A DNA stretch of 64,000 bases from Chloroflexi bacterium 44-23 (GCA_001899005.1 MKUW01000013.1:62001-126000), one strand, 5' to 3'; shown: positions 34,427-44,453, counted from the first letter of the stretch. Numbers and translations: made by a program. The notes: generated from the letters alone by a model not told the origin.

Positions 34427-35286
34427 TTAATTTGTCGATGCTATGCCAGTCAGGCTGTGCAAGTATTGAGATAGATAATGAAGGTCACTGTCCGAAAGTT
34501 CTAAATTGTAATCCTTCCATGGCATGTTGTCGCTGATTTCGTTACCGCTGGGGTCTATCCCGCCTTTGAAAACCTGTAATAACTGATCTTCGCTCCAACC
34601 AGAAACCGCCCCCACCCAATTAGGCCCACCGCCTTCCGCGCTTACCCTAAGGTCTTTTCCGCGGCAGTCACGACAGCCGTAGGCCTCGGTAATATTTTCG
34701 CCATAATCGATCGTTCCAGCGGGCGGAGCCACAACAGGTTCAGTGATAGGAGGTTGGGCAGAGAGAGGGAACTGATTCGCTCCGATAAGAACATCCGCCA
34801 TAACAGAAAGTGATCGTTTGGGAGTTTGCCGATCTATTGACGGCAGCAAGCGCAAATAGGCTACGATAACTTGCATATCGTCGTAGCTCATTACGTGCCT
34901 TCTGTCGTTGGGCATAATGACTAGGGTTTTGCCCTGCGGATCAACCCCCTCCCGGATGGCGCGCACTACTTTCCCATCGCTCTAATTTCCCGTTGGTCCA
35001 TCCGAGGTAAGATTGGGGCGTACAGATCTCCCATGGGGCTACCCTCCAGAAAATTAAATGGGCTTCCGTCCAGGTCCTTCTGATTGGACGAGTGGCAGTC
35101 GGCGCACAAGACCGCTTTCTGTCCACCCAATGCAATTTGCTCCGGTCTGGCTTCGATCTTCAGGTCAGAAGTTTGGTAGTGAAAGAGTGGAACATTAAAG
35201 CGGTAGGGGCCAATATCTGACAAAACGCAATCACCGCTAACACAATCGCAAGCAGCCCGAAGAGAATCATACCCGGCCAATCTCAT
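34427..35286 (-). pseudogene. Decayed diheme cytochrome c gene
   Basis: Leftward gene broken in several places. The membrane anchor reads MILFGLLAIVLAVIAF in one frame; residues RPEQIALGGQKAVLCADCHSS (heme 1, CxxCH) read in a second frame; and VRAIREGVDPQGKTLVIMPN onward in a third, with a TAG between. The second heme motif is CRDCR instead of CxxCH. So at least two frameshifts, a stop and a lost heme ligand. The intact ancestor would be a membrane-anchored diheme cytochrome c with c-type domains of about 100 residues. It is divergent from actA and may have been the electron acceptor of alternative complex III. Confidence 0.8.
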
Positions 35287-35503
35287 TTCGATTGATTAAG
35301 AATTTGATTAAAAACTCTTTACAAAAAAACTTGATTCTGCAAACTTCGTTGTGCTATACTCTTGATTAACTTTTGCAAGATTGCACTGGTGGTGGTGTTT
35401 CTCCAATGGGGGGAACTGCTTTTCCCGCTCGAGCCAGTGTAAAGTTCAATATCTTTTGTTCGGCCAGAACTCAAAAAACTCGATTTGACCAAAGGATAAG
35501 AAA

Positions 35504-36163
35504 TTGCCCCCACTCTTCCCCCCCCGCAGTAATTTCATTGCAAGAGCCAGCCTTATCGCGTTACCCATTCTGGTGGTTGCGATTGTTGTCGGGCTGGTAT
35601 TATATGGCGCTTCCAGCGCTGTCACACAAGTAGGCGTTCCGGTAGCTCAACCCGTTCCATTCCCGCACACCTTCCACGTGACTGCGGTAAAACTGGATTG
35701 CCGTTATTGTCACGCTTCGGTGGATAAATCTTCTTTTGCAGATTTGCCTCCTACCGAAACTTGTATGACTTGCCACAGCCAGATCCTCCTGGCAAGCCCC
35801 AACCTTATTCCAGTACACGAAAGTTGGGAATCTGGTCAACCCATACAATGGACCAAGGTCAATCAACTTGCTGATTTCGTTTTCTTTAACCACGAAATTC
35901 ATGTCAATAAGGGAGTGGGCTGTGAAACCTGCCATGGCAGAGTTGACCAGATGACAACCGATGTCAAGGAAAACTCGTTTTATATGGCTTGGTGTTTGGA
36001 TTGCCACCGCAACCCGGAAAAGTTCCTGCGCCCGGTGGAAGAAGTCATGACTATGGGCTATCAGCCTGCCGAAAACCAACTGGTTGTTGGAGCTAAATTG
36101 GTAAAAGATTATGAAATTTTACCCGCTTCCCAACTAATCAACTGTTCAATTTGTCACAGGTAA
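35504..36163 (+). CDS. actA: Alternative complex III subunit ActA, pentaheme cytochrome c
   Basis: 219 residues: N-terminal membrane anchor (about 15-35, RASLIALPILVVAIVVGLVL), then five CxxCH heme motifs: CRYCH (66-70), CMTCH (87-91), CETCH (140-144), CLDCH (164-168) and CSICH (214-218). This matches ActA, the pentaheme subunit of the quinol:electron acceptor oxidoreductase ACIII. Starts at TTG 35504 with AAAGGATAAG upstream. First gene of the actABCDEF operon; actB starts 5 bp after its stop. Confidence 0.93.
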   Translation: MPPLFPPRSNFIARASLIALPILVVAIVVGLVLYGASSAVTQVGVPVAQPVPFPHTFHVTAVKLDCRYCHASVDKSSFADLPPTETCMTCHSQILLASPNLIPVHESWESGQPIQWTKVNQLADFVFFNHEIHVNKGVGCETCHGRVDQMTTDVKENSFYMAWCLDCHRNPEKFLRPVEEVMTMGYQPAENQLVVGAKLVKDYEILPASQLINCSICHR

Positions 36164-36168
36164 ACATT

Positions 36169-39147
36169 ATGAGAGATGCTCACTCCGAAGACCACAACCC
36201 ACTGGATCTGGCTGAAGCGCGCCATCAATTGGGTAACTTAAAAGGAAAACAATACTGGCGCAGCCTGAATGAGCTTGCTGAAGATAAGGATTTTGAGAAA
36301 ATAGTCCAGCAAGAATTTCCACGGCAAGCCAGTTTATTGCCCGACCTGGGAAGACGTGATTTCTTAAAGTTGATGGGCGCTTCATTAGCATTGGCTGGAA
36401 TAACGGCTTGCGTTCCTTTCCCGACCGGTAAGGTTTTGCCATACGTAACTCCCCCTGAAGAGCTGGTACCTGGCAAACCAACGTATTTTGCCAGTTCGAT
36501 GATACAGGATGGCTTTGCAAAAGGTGTCTTGATCAAGACGACCATGGGCCGCCCGATCAAGGTGGATGGCAACCCCAGTCACCCGGGCAACCTTGGCTCT
36601 GCCGACGTTTTTATACAAGCTTCACTACTTGAGTTGTATGACCCCGATCGACCCAAGCAAATTCTACAGGATGGATCCCCCAAGTTATGGACGGATTTTG
36701 CCAGCAGCATTACGCAAACTTTGGCTGGAATGGGGCAGGGTGCCGGTGTACGTATTCTGACGGGTCCTCTGACTTCACCTACTCTCCTATCCCAATTTGA
36801 AAGTTTTCTGGCGAAATACCCCCAGGCCAAATGGGTTCAGTTCAGCCCGCTTGAAAGAAGTAATACAGCAGCCGGTGCCCAATTGGCTTTTGGACAGGCT
36901 TACGACCCAATTTATCACTTTGATAAAGCCGATGTGGTCTTATCACTGGATTGTGATTTTATGTTCACTGAGCCGGGCCATTTACGTTATAGTCGGGATT
37001 TCTCTGATCGCCACCAGCCCATCTCGGTCAATGGCACCATGAATCGACTCTATGTTGTCGAAAGCAATTTTAGCCTGACTGGGTCGAATGCCGACCATCG
37101 TTTGGCGGTTAAACCCAGCCAGGTGGAAGGTTTTGCAAGAGCGGTGGCCAACCTTCTCGGTATTTCAACCAGCTTCCCGCCGGAAAATATTCCCGGCCAG
37201 GACTGGATTGAACCACTGGTGACTGATTTAAAAAATGCCGGAAAATCTGCATTGGTGGTTGCTGGCGAACGCCAACCTGCTGTGGTGCATGCGCTGGCTT
37301 ATGCTATCAACCAAGCCCTGGGATCGATAAACAATACCGTCTCACTGATCGAACCGGTTGTCTCCACCCAACCTGGTTCATTGATTGATTTGACGGCAGA
37401 TCTCAACGGGGGACTGGTAGATCTCTTGTTTATCTTGGACGGCAACCCGGTTTACAGCGCACCTGTCGATCTCAATTTTGGGGCAGCAATGCAGAAGGCG
37501 AAGCAGACAATTTACCTCGGCTATTCAGCAGATGAAACAGCCGCCCAGGCGAATTGGTTTATTCCCGCTGCTCATTACATGGAAATGTGGGGCGATGCCA
37601 GAGCGTATGATGGAACGGCCAGCCTGGTGCAGCCGGTGATTGCGCCTCTTTTTGGAGGGAAATCGCCTTATGAGCTTTTGGCAGCTATGCTTGGTCAGGG
37701 CGGTATTGATGGGTTTACCCTTGTCCAGGAGTACTGGAGGACCCAGTTAAATAGTGATAATTTTGACCGTGACTGGCGGGTTATCCTCAGTAGTGGACTG
37801 GTACCCGATAGTACATTCTTGCCGGTAGCAAACCTGCCACAGGTGAGTCCATCTGTATTTTCCGGTTATTCTGCCGTAAATAGTAGCGCGCTGGAGATTG
37901 TGTTTATGCCAGATGAGACGATTTGGGATGGCCGCTTTACCAACAATGCCTGGTTGCAGGAGTTGCCAAAGACGCTTACCAAGTTAACCTGGGATAACGC
38001 TGTCGTTATGAACCCGGAAATGGCAGCACAACTCCAGGTTAAGGATAACGACTTGTTGGAAATTTCGTTGGGAGATAACAGTGTGCAAGGTGCGGTTTAT
38101 ATCCAACCCGGTGAACCGAATGGCGTCATCGTTGTTTCCCTGGGATATGGTCGCACTGCAGGCGGCAGTATTCTGGAAGGCGCGGGATTCAATTCCTACA
38201 AAATTCGCACTTCGAATGCCCCCTGGTTTGCTCTTGACCCACAGATCAGGAAGACCGGAGCAACCTACGATTTGGCGCGTACGCACGAACATTGGTCAAT
38301 GGAGAATCGTGATTTATTACGCGCGACTGATCTAGCTGACTTCAAGTCCAATCCAAACTTTGCTCAAGATGAACACATTGTACCTCCGACGCTTTATGAT
38401 GAGCATCAACCAAGTGAATATGCCTGGGGTATGTCGATCAACCTGAACAGCTGTATCGGCTGCAATGCCTGTGTGGTAGCTTGCCAGGCCGAGAATAACA
38501 TTCCGACCGTTGGCAAGTCTGAAGTTAAGAATAGCCGCGAGATGCACTGGATTCGCATTGATCGTTTTTTCGAAGGAACGAGCGCCAATGCTTCAGTTGT
38601 AGGGTTCCAACCGGTGCCGTGTATGCACTGTGAAAAAGCGCCTTGCGAACCGGTTTGCCCGGTCCAGGCTACGACTCACAGCGCAGAAGGCTTGAACGAA
38701 ATGACCTATAACCGTTGTGTCGGTACGCGCTATTGCTCCAACAACTGCCCCTACAAGGTGCGTCGTTTTAATTTCTATAAGTACGTAGATGAAACTGTGA
38801 TACCTCTTCAGGCCATGCGCAACCCTGATGTAACCGTGCGCAGCCGTGGAGTTATGGAAAAATGTTCTTTCTGTGTGCAACGCATTAATGAAGCACGCAT
38901 TACGTCTGAAGTCGAGGGGCGCCAGATCAGGGATGGAGAAATCAAAACTGCCTGTCAGGTAGCTTGCCCAACGAATGCAATTCACTTTGGCAACATTAAT
39001 GACCCGAACAGTGAAGTCAGTAAGCAAAAGGCTACCCCATTAAATTACAGCCTGCTGGCAGAGTTAGGTACTCGCCCACGCACAACTTACCTGGCTAAAG
39101 TGACGAATCCCAACCCATTGATTAAAGAACCGGTGCAGGAGAAATAA
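36169..39147 (+). CDS. actB: Alternative complex III subunit ActB, molybdopterin-like/iron-sulfur fusion
   Basis: 992 residues from ATG 36169 (a TTG at 36151 overlaps actA and is less likely). Twin-arginine motif GRRDFLKLMGASLALAGITA at 61-80, so it is exported as a folded protein. Residues about 90-720 resemble a molybdopterin oxidoreductase domain, which in ActB has no cofactor. Residues about 740-930 carry ferredoxin-like Fe-S motifs: CIGCNACVVACQAENN, CMHCEKAPCEPVCPVQA, CVGTRYCSNNCPYKV and CSFCVQRI...CQVACPTNAI. This is the fused ActB1-ActB2 form. Stop overlaps the actC start (TAATG). Confidence 0.94.
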   Translation: MRDAHSEDHNPLDLAEARHQLGNLKGKQYWRSLNELAEDKDFEKIVQQEFPRQASLLPDLGRRDFLKLMGASLALAGITACVPFPTGKVLPYVTPPEELVPGKPTYFASSMIQDGFAKGVLIKTTMGRPIKVDGNPSHPGNLGSADVFIQASLLELYDPDRPKQILQDGSPKLWTDFASSITQTLAGMGQGAGVRILTGPLTSPTLLSQFESFLAKYPQAKWVQFSPLERSNTAAGAQLAFGQAYDPIYHFDKADVVLSLDCDFMFTEPGHLRYSRDFSDRHQPISVNGTMNRLYVVESNFSLTGSNADHRLAVKPSQVEGFARAVANLLGISTSFPPENIPGQDWIEPLVTDLKNAGKSALVVAGERQPAVVHALAYAINQALGSINNTVSLIEPVVSTQPGSLIDLTADLNGGLVDLLFILDGNPVYSAPVDLNFGAAMQKAKQTIYLGYSADETAAQANWFIPAAHYMEMWGDARAYDGTASLVQPVIAPLFGGKSPYELLAAMLGQGGIDGFTLVQEYWRTQLNSDNFDRDWRVILSSGLVPDSTFLPVANLPQVSPSVFSGYSAVNSSALEIVFMPDETIWDGRFTNNAWLQELPKTLTKLTWDNAVVMNPEMAAQLQVKDNDLLEISLGDNSVQGAVYIQPGEPNGVIVVSLGYGRTAGGSILEGAGFNSYKIRTSNAPWFALDPQIRKTGATYDLARTHEHWSMENRDLLRATDLADFKSNPNFAQDEHIVPPTLYDEHQPSEYAWGMSINLNSCIGCNACVVACQAENNIPTVGKSEVKNSREMHWIRIDRFFEGTSANASVVGFQPVPCMHCEKAPCEPVCPVQATTHSAEGLNEMTYNRCVGTRYCSNNCPYKVRRFNFYKYVDETVIPLQAMRNPDVTVRSRGVMEKCSFCVQRINEARITSEVEGRQIRDGEIKTACQVACPTNAIHFGNINDPNSEVSKQKATPLNYSLLAELGTRPRTTYLAKVTNPNPLIKEPVQEK

Positions 39148-40580
39148 TGGAAACAGCTCATAATAATCTACTAGTAGAGCCGGGTCATTCGAATGCTTCG
39201 ATTACCGAAAAGATCACTCATATTCCTCTGACCACTATCCGCAAGACTTCCCGCGGATGGATTCTCGGCTTCTTGATTTCATTTTTGGGAATGATGGTAT
39301 TTTTATTTGCTGTCACCATCCTGTTTATACGGGGTGTTGGAATTTGGGGCATTAATATCCCGGTTGGTTGGGCTTTTGCAATTACCAGTTTTGTGTGGTG
39401 GATTGGAATTGGACACGCAGGCACGCTTATTTCTGCCATCTTGCTGCTTTTCCGCCAGAATTGGCGCACTTCGATCAATCGTTTTGCGGAAGCCATGACG
39501 CTTTTTGCGGTAGCCAATGCTGCTCTTTTTCCCATCTTGCATCTAGGTCGTCCGCAGTATTTTTACACACTATTTCCGTACCCGAACATTTATAGCCTTT
39601 GGCCTAACTTCCGCAGCCCGTTGGTTTGGGACGTTTTTGCGATAACGACCTATGCTTTGGTGTCCTTGCTGTTTTGGTACATGGGACTGGTTCCGGATCT
39701 TTCTACAATGCGTGATAAGGCAAAGAACGTGTTTGCCCGCCGTATTTATGGCATGATGTCATTGGGTTGGCGGAATTCAATTCGTCATTGGCATCATTAT
39801 CAGAGCGTCTATTTTTTATTGGCGGTCCTGGCAACTCCTTTAGTCATTTCCGTACATAGTATTGTCAGCGTAGACTTTGCCTATGGCATTGTACCTGGTT
39901 GGCATAGTACCATTTTCCCGCCTTATTTTGTTGCGGGGGCAGTATTCTCCGGGTTTGCGATGGTGCTGACACTTATGATTCCTTTGCGCTCTTTCTTCAA
40001 ATGGAAGGGAATGATCACAGACCGTCATCTGGATTTGATGGCCAAGATCATGCTTTCGGTGGGATTGGTAGTAGCCTACGGTTATATCACCGAGTTGTTT
40101 GAAGCGTTTTATAGCGGGAACGCAATGACTATATTCAATATCACTGACCGTGCTTCTGGTTATTACTCGCCTTTATATTGGACGCTCATTGCATGTAATG
40201 TCTTGGTTCCGCAGCTTTTATGGTCGAAAAAAGTGCGCAGTGCTCCTTTGGTTTTGTTTGTCATTTCCTTGCTGATTAATGTCGGCATGTGGGTAGAGCG
40301 ATTTGTTATCATTGTTCAAGGTCTTTCCAAGGATTTTATGCCGTCTGCATGGGCTGTTTTTAATCCTACGATTTGGGATATTTTGACCTTTGTCGGGACT
40401 ATCGGCGTTTTTCTAACCTTGCTCTTTTTGTTCGTACGCCTGCTCCCAGCCATATCTATCTTTGAAATGCGTGAGCTGGTCCATCACGAAGCCACCCATG
40501 CTGATAAAGATACACAACCACTGCATTTGGAAAGTCTCGGAAATGAAGGAGGTCGGGATGGACTCATTCCGGGAAAATGA
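39147..40580 (+). CDS. actC: Alternative complex III subunit ActC, NrfD-like quinol-binding membrane protein
   Basis: 477 residues, about ten membrane helices, with GIGHAGTLISAILLLFRQNWR and ILHLGRPQYFYTLFPYPN, the conserved NrfD/PsrC segments that form the quinol site facing the Fe-S subunit. It overlaps actB by 1 bp and actD by 4 bp. ActC is the main proton and quinol-handling subunit. Confidence 0.94.
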   Translation: METAHNNLLVEPGHSNASITEKITHIPLTTIRKTSRGWILGFLISFLGMMVFLFAVTILFIRGVGIWGINIPVGWAFAITSFVWWIGIGHAGTLISAILLLFRQNWRTSINRFAEAMTLFAVANAALFPILHLGRPQYFYTLFPYPNIYSLWPNFRSPLVWDVFAITTYALVSLLFWYMGLVPDLSTMRDKAKNVFARRIYGMMSLGWRNSIRHWHHYQSVYFLLAVLATPLVISVHSIVSVDFAYGIVPGWHSTIFPPYFVAGAVFSGFAMVLTLMIPLRSFFKWKGMITDRHLDLMAKIMLSVGLVVAYGYITELFEAFYSGNAMTIFNITDRASGYYSPLYWTLIACNVLVPQLLWSKKVRSAPLVLFVISLLINVGMWVERFVIIVQGLSKDFMPSAWAVFNPTIWDILTFVGTIGVFLTLLFLFVRLLPAISIFEMRELVHHEATHADKDTQPLHLESLGNEGGRDGLIPGK

Positions 40581-41134
40581 GGATGGCGATGAATAAAAAG
40601 AAACCGAAACTTTATAGTTTGTTAGCCAAATTTGATACCCAGGAAGATTTGATCCTGGCTACCGATCGAGTTGTCCAGGCGGGCTACCAGCATTTTGATA
40701 CGTATGCCCCCTATCCTGTGGAAGCTCTAGAGCGGGCGATGCGCTTAAAACCTTCACCAATGCCTTATTTTGTTTTAGGTGGCGCTATTCTGGGTGGAGT
40801 AGGCGGTTTTTTTATGCAAGCTTATGCTACTGTGGTTAACTTACCCCTTAATATTGGCGGCCGTCCTCTCTTTAGCTGGCCGGCATACATTCCTATCACC
40901 TTTGAATTGACTGTTTTGATAGGAGCATTTGCCGGGATATTCGGTCTCTTCTGGATCACACGTTTTCCACAGCCCTACCATCCAGTCTTTAATTCTGAAG
41001 ACTTTGTAGAACATGGCTCAAGTGATAGCTTTTATTTGGGAATCGAAGCCAGAGACCCGAAATTTGATCTGGAACAAACAAGCGAGTTCCTGCAGGAACT
41101 CGGCGCGGTTTTGGTAAGTGAGATTGAGGCCTAA
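40577..41134 (+). CDS. actD: Alternative complex III subunit ActD
   Basis: 185 residues. N-terminal soluble part KKKPKLYSLLAKFDTQEDLILATDRVVQAGYQHFDTYAPYPVE (quoted in part) followed by two membrane helices (PYFVLGGAILGGVGGFFMQ and YIPITFELTVLIGAFAGIFGLFW) and a C-terminal ferredoxin-like soluble tail. Matches ActD. Starts with a 4-bp overlap (ATGA) with actC. Other starts (ATG 40583 or 40589) are possible. Confidence 0.9.
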   Translation: MRMAMNKKKPKLYSLLAKFDTQEDLILATDRVVQAGYQHFDTYAPYPVEALERAMRLKPSPMPYFVLGGAILGGVGGFFMQAYATVVNLPLNIGGRPLFSWPAYIPITFELTVLIGAFAGIFGLFWITRFPQPYHPVFNSEDFVEHGSSDSFYLGIEARDPKFDLEQTSEFLQELGAVLVSEIEA

Positions 41135-41138
41135 TCAA

Positions 41139-41771
41139 ATGAATGCATTTCATTTTTCTATATTCCAATCCATCCGATCAACGCGCAAATGGTGGTTACT
41201 TGGTGTGTCACTGGTTGCCTTTTTGCTGCTTTCTGGTTGTGCTGAAGCCGGACAAATGAGATACCAACCGCGCTTAAACCCACTTTCTGCGACGACGCTT
41301 TTCGCGAATGGCAGCTCTGCCCAAGTATTTGTTCCTAACACAGTTCCGTATTCATCCGATCCGCTTGGGGATATCGCGATTAACAGCGCTTTGGATGTTG
41401 ATGGCAAACCGCTACTCGGTTTCCCAATGCCAATTACAAAAGAGCTGGTTACAGAAGGCCAGGAACGCTTTAATATTTACTGTGTTCCATGCCATGGCGA
41501 CACCGGGCAGGCTGATGGCATGGCTGTTGCATTCGGGTTTCCTAAACCTCCCGATTTACTCAGCGATGTCATCATCGCAAAAAACAACTACACAATATTT
41601 GATACGATCACGAATGGCTTTGGCTTGATGTTCCCATATGGATACCGCGTCAAACCCTCCGAGCGTTGGGCAGTCATTGCTTACATTCGAGCTCTTCAGA
41701 TAAAGAATGGCCCGGTCACTCCGGCAGATCTAACGCCAGCAGATTTAAATCAAATAGGGAATGTGCAATGA
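41139..41771 (+). CDS. actE: Alternative complex III subunit ActE, monoheme cytochrome c lipoprotein
   Basis: About 210 residues from ATG 41139 (a GTG at 41118 overlaps actD). Lipoprotein signal peptide with SLVAFLLLSGC, then a mature domain with one heme motif CVPCH (about 115-119) and later MFPYGYRVKPSERWAVIAYI, the likely axial Met region. ActE is the peripheral monoheme cytochrome that passes electrons on. Stop overlaps the actF start (ATGA). Confidence 0.92.
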   Translation: MNAFHFSIFQSIRSTRKWWLLGVSLVAFLLLSGCAEAGQMRYQPRLNPLSATTLFANGSSAQVFVPNTVPYSSDPLGDIAINSALDVDGKPLLGFPMPITKELVTEGQERFNIYCVPCHGDTGQADGMAVAFGFPKPPDLLSDVIIAKNNYTIFDTITNGFGLMFPYGYRVKPSERWAVIAYIRALQIKNGPVTPADLTPADLNQIGNVQ

Positions 41772-42994
41772 GTAGAAATTCCGCCTTTACAAGCTCGTAT
41801 AACCGTGCATTGCGAATTGCATTGATTGTGGGGGTGGTAGCAGGGCTGATTAGCGTTGCTGCCTTTTTCTTGAGTGAAAGAGCATCTTTCTTTCAAGCCT
41901 ACCTCTTCTCGTTTATGTTTTGGACCGGGATAAGCCTGGGATCTCTGGCTTTGCTGTTGACCCATATCTTGACCGGTAACCGCTGGGGGTTGGCCATCCG
42001 GCGCATAACAGAAGCTGCGGCCAAAAATATTTGGGTGATGGCTGTGTTATTTGTCCCGCTTATCTTTGGCATTCCGACACTATATGCCTGGGCTCGCCCA
42101 GCGTTTGTTGCAGCCAACCCAACTGCACAATTACAAACCTGGTATCTCAATGTTCCTTTCTTTATAGGGCGAGCTGTCTTCTATTTTCTTGTTTGGATAT
42201 TACTTGCATATTTTGCTAACAGATTTATTGCCCGGCGAGCTCGAGTTGCAGCGGGAGAACCACTTCCTGCGGGAAACCAGGGATTTTCTTCAGCCGGTTT
42301 GATCCTCTACACACTGACTATGACTTTCGCTGCCGTCGATTGGACCATGTCCCTCCAACCTTTTTGGAGTTCGTCCGTTTACGGGTTAATCGTTATTATG
42401 AGTCAGCTAATGACTGCCATTGCCTTTGGTGTCTTGTTTCTCAATCTAATTCCCAGCCTCAGCCTTGGAAAAAAGTGGATTTATAAAACCACCCCCATCC
42501 CGTACCGTGATCTAGGAGCCATGATGGTCACCCTGATCATGAGTTGGGCATATCTGGCTTACTTCCAGCTTCTGATTATGTGGGCAGGCAACATACCCCA
42601 TGAAGTAACCTGGTACATTGCCCGCACACAAGGGAACTGGTCTTTTGTCGCTATTTTTATTGCTTTATTTCAGTTTGCAATACCATTCTTGATCCTTATC
42701 TCTAGTAAAGCCCGCCATAGTTTGCGAGTATTAGCTTGGATGGGTGGAACTCTTCTCTTCGCAAATCTTGTTAATGTTTTTTGGGAAGTCAAGCCTGCCT
42801 TTTATTCGAGTTTTTCGATTAGCTGGCTGGATTTTACTGTGCCAATTGCCATGGGTGGTTTTTGGGTAGCTGGATTTCTGTTTGCTCTCATACGCCGCCC
42901 AGCTCTGACAGCCCTTGAAGAGCAAGCGATTGATCCTACCTTACAGCCGGTCAAATCTGCGGTTAGCGATGGGCTGCAATTAAAACCGGAATAA
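41768..42994 (+). CDS. actF: Alternative complex III subunit ActF, second NrfD-like membrane protein
   Basis: 408 residues, about ten membrane helices. Start ATG 41768 overlaps actE stop by 4 bp; the frame is open further upstream inside actE, but that has no meaning. Segments FMFWTGISLGSLALLLTHILTG and VDWTMSLQPFWSS are typical of ActF. It is followed by a strong terminator (43023-43052). No actG and no cytochrome oxidase genes follow, so the terminal oxidase partner is elsewhere. Confidence 0.92.
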   Translation: MSRNSAFTSSYNRALRIALIVGVVAGLISVAAFFLSERASFFQAYLFSFMFWTGISLGSLALLLTHILTGNRWGLAIRRITEAAAKNIWVMAVLFVPLIFGIPTLYAWARPAFVAANPTAQLQTWYLNVPFFIGRAVFYFLVWILLAYFANRFIARRARVAAGEPLPAGNQGFSSAGLILYTLTMTFAAVDWTMSLQPFWSSSVYGLIVIMSQLMTAIAFGVLFLNLIPSLSLGKKWIYKTTPIPYRDLGAMMVTLIMSWAYLAYFQLLIMWAGNIPHEVTWYIARTQGNWSFVAIFIALFQFAIPFLILISSKARHSLRVLAWMGGTLLFANLVNVFWEVKPAFYSSFSISWLDFTVPIAMGGFWVAGFLFALIRRPALTALEEQAIDPTLQPVKSAVSDGLQLKPE

Positions 42995-43022
42995 CAACGG
43001 TTGAATAAACAACATTAAGAAT

Positions 43023-43052
43023 AAAAGGAGGGCATCCTTGCCCTCCTTTTTT
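43023..43052 (+). terminator. Strong terminator after actF
   Basis: Perfect 12-bp inverted repeat AAAAGGAGGGCA (43023-43034) / TGCCCTCCTTTT (43039-43050), 4-nt loop, T-run. It closes the actABCDEF operon. Confidence 0.9.
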
Positions 43053-43464
43053 GATCTATGCAATTGATTTCACTATATTGAATCACCGATGAATGCTGTG
43101 GTGCCACCTCGATCGCAAACATAAATCCATTATTGGTCTGTATTTGGTGTTTTCACTTACATGCTCACGAAATCCACGCTGTAAAGCAGAAAAACCTCTC
43201 ATGTAGCAATCATGAAAATGAGATCATGTCAGATTACCCCAACTACATAATTGGCACTTTCAGGAGGCAAGTTTGTTTCCAGGCTGGTGCCCTAGCTTCT
43301 CGGTTAATACCGCCCTCAAAGCCAGTATTTATTAATTTGAGCCGCGTTAATCCATTCTTGTAAACGGTGCGTACGAATGAAAAGAGATTGTTAACTTGCC
43401 CAAGAATAATTGACCCAACCGGGTAAATGAAGCCACGAGCACCGACTTCGCTTAATGTGTTGAA
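43053..43464. other. Intergenic region
   Basis: 412 bp between the act operon terminator and the leftward OsmC gene. The frame at 43133-43363 has no ribosome site or domain. No feature recognised. Confidence 0.35.
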
Positions 43465-43881
43465 TTAAATCAACCTGGCTTCCAATTTCCTGTCAACCGC
43501 TGAAAGTGCTTGTGAGACAGGGCAGCCTTTTTTTGCTTTTTCTGCAAATTCAACAAAAGTCTTCTGATCACATCCAGGAACATCACCGACAGTTGAAAGC
43601 TCAATCAAAGTAATCTTGGGACCTTCACCCAGATGTACTTTGGCCGTCGTAGAAATGCTGGTGGGTGTGTGACCCTCTTTGGATAAGATTAATGCGAGAT
43701 ACATTGAAAAACAACCTGAGAGCGCCGCACCGATTAACTCTTCCGGGTTTGTCCCAGGCCCGTCTTCAAAACGGGAAGCGTAAGTGTAACTGCCTTCGTA
43801 TGCACCTGAGCCCAGACGCATAGTGCCATTGCCTTCTTTCAAATTGCCTTTCCAGATTGCGGATGATTCACGAATAGTCAT
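43465..43881 (-). CDS. OsmC-family peroxiredoxin-like protein
   Basis: 138 residues from ATG 43881 (AAAAGGAG upstream; the frame continues to 43944). Contains NPEELIGAALSGCFSMYLALIL, with the resolving/peroxidatic Cys in the conserved SGC, and a second Cys at GCPVSQALSAV. This is the OsmC/Ohr group of thiol peroxidases for organic hydroperoxides, closer to OsmC/YhfA. It sits 69 bp after the cupin gene in the same orientation, so probably one operon. Confidence 0.9.
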   Translation of the reverse strand: MTIRESSAIWKGNLKEGNGTMRLGSGAYEGSYTYASRFEDGPGTNPEELIGAALSGCFSMYLALILSKEGHTPTSISTTAKVHLGEGPKITLIELSTVGDVPGCDQKTFVEFAEKAKKGCPVSQALSAVDRKLEARLI

Positions 43882-43949
43882 TTTAAAACTCCTTTTATAA
43901 ATAAGATTAAGTAGAGATTGCTGTGATTTGCGAAAATCTAGCAATCAAT

Positions 43950-44285
43950 TTAATTTGCCCAGGCGCCAGAAACGCCATGCAAAAAACCAACAAAAACAAG
44001 CTCATCCAGAGCACGGATCACATGATTTTCAGCAGGGTCAAACACAAGCAGCATATTTGGACCTACAGTCTGTTCAACACCATCTCCACCGGAGAAAGAC
44101 CCTTTGCCCTTGAGAATAACAATATATAAAGGCGAACTGGGTGAATTGTGCTCACGAATACTTTGACCCGCTTCTAACGTAAAAAGGATCGCTCTTCCAT
44201 CCTTATCAACATGCAAGGGTTCAGCATGCGCTCCTTTTGGGTTAAATTGCCAATTTTCTAAAAGATTTATAATTTCCATTTTCAA
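43950..44285 (-). CDS. Cupin-domain protein
   Basis: 111 residues, single cupin fold: blocks GQSIREHNSPSSPLYIVILKGKGSFSGG and MLLVFDPAENHVIRALDEL, with His in the expected metal positions. Small stress cupin, possibly a sensor of thiols or oxidised metabolites; substrate unknown. AAAGGAATTG precedes the start (either ATG 44285 or ATG 44279). It follows the 65-residue protein and precedes OsmC on the minus strand. Confidence 0.82.
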   Translation of the reverse strand: MKMEIINLLENWQFNPKGAHAEPLHVDKDGRAILFTLEAGQSIREHNSPSSPLYIVILKGKGSFSGGDGVEQTVGPNMLLVFDPAENHVIRALDELVFVGFLHGVSGAWAN

Positions 44286-44453
44286 TTCCTTTCTTGAATT
44301 GTGCTTTTCTTCAGTTCAGTTGGTTCAAATTCAATTGGCCTGTGTGCAGGCAGCTGACAGACTCGAGAAAATTATTCCTATTTTCATTTGCCAGGCGCAG
44401 CCATTGAATATCCTGAACGTTTTGTGGGTCCTTATGATCCCTTCCTTTTACAA

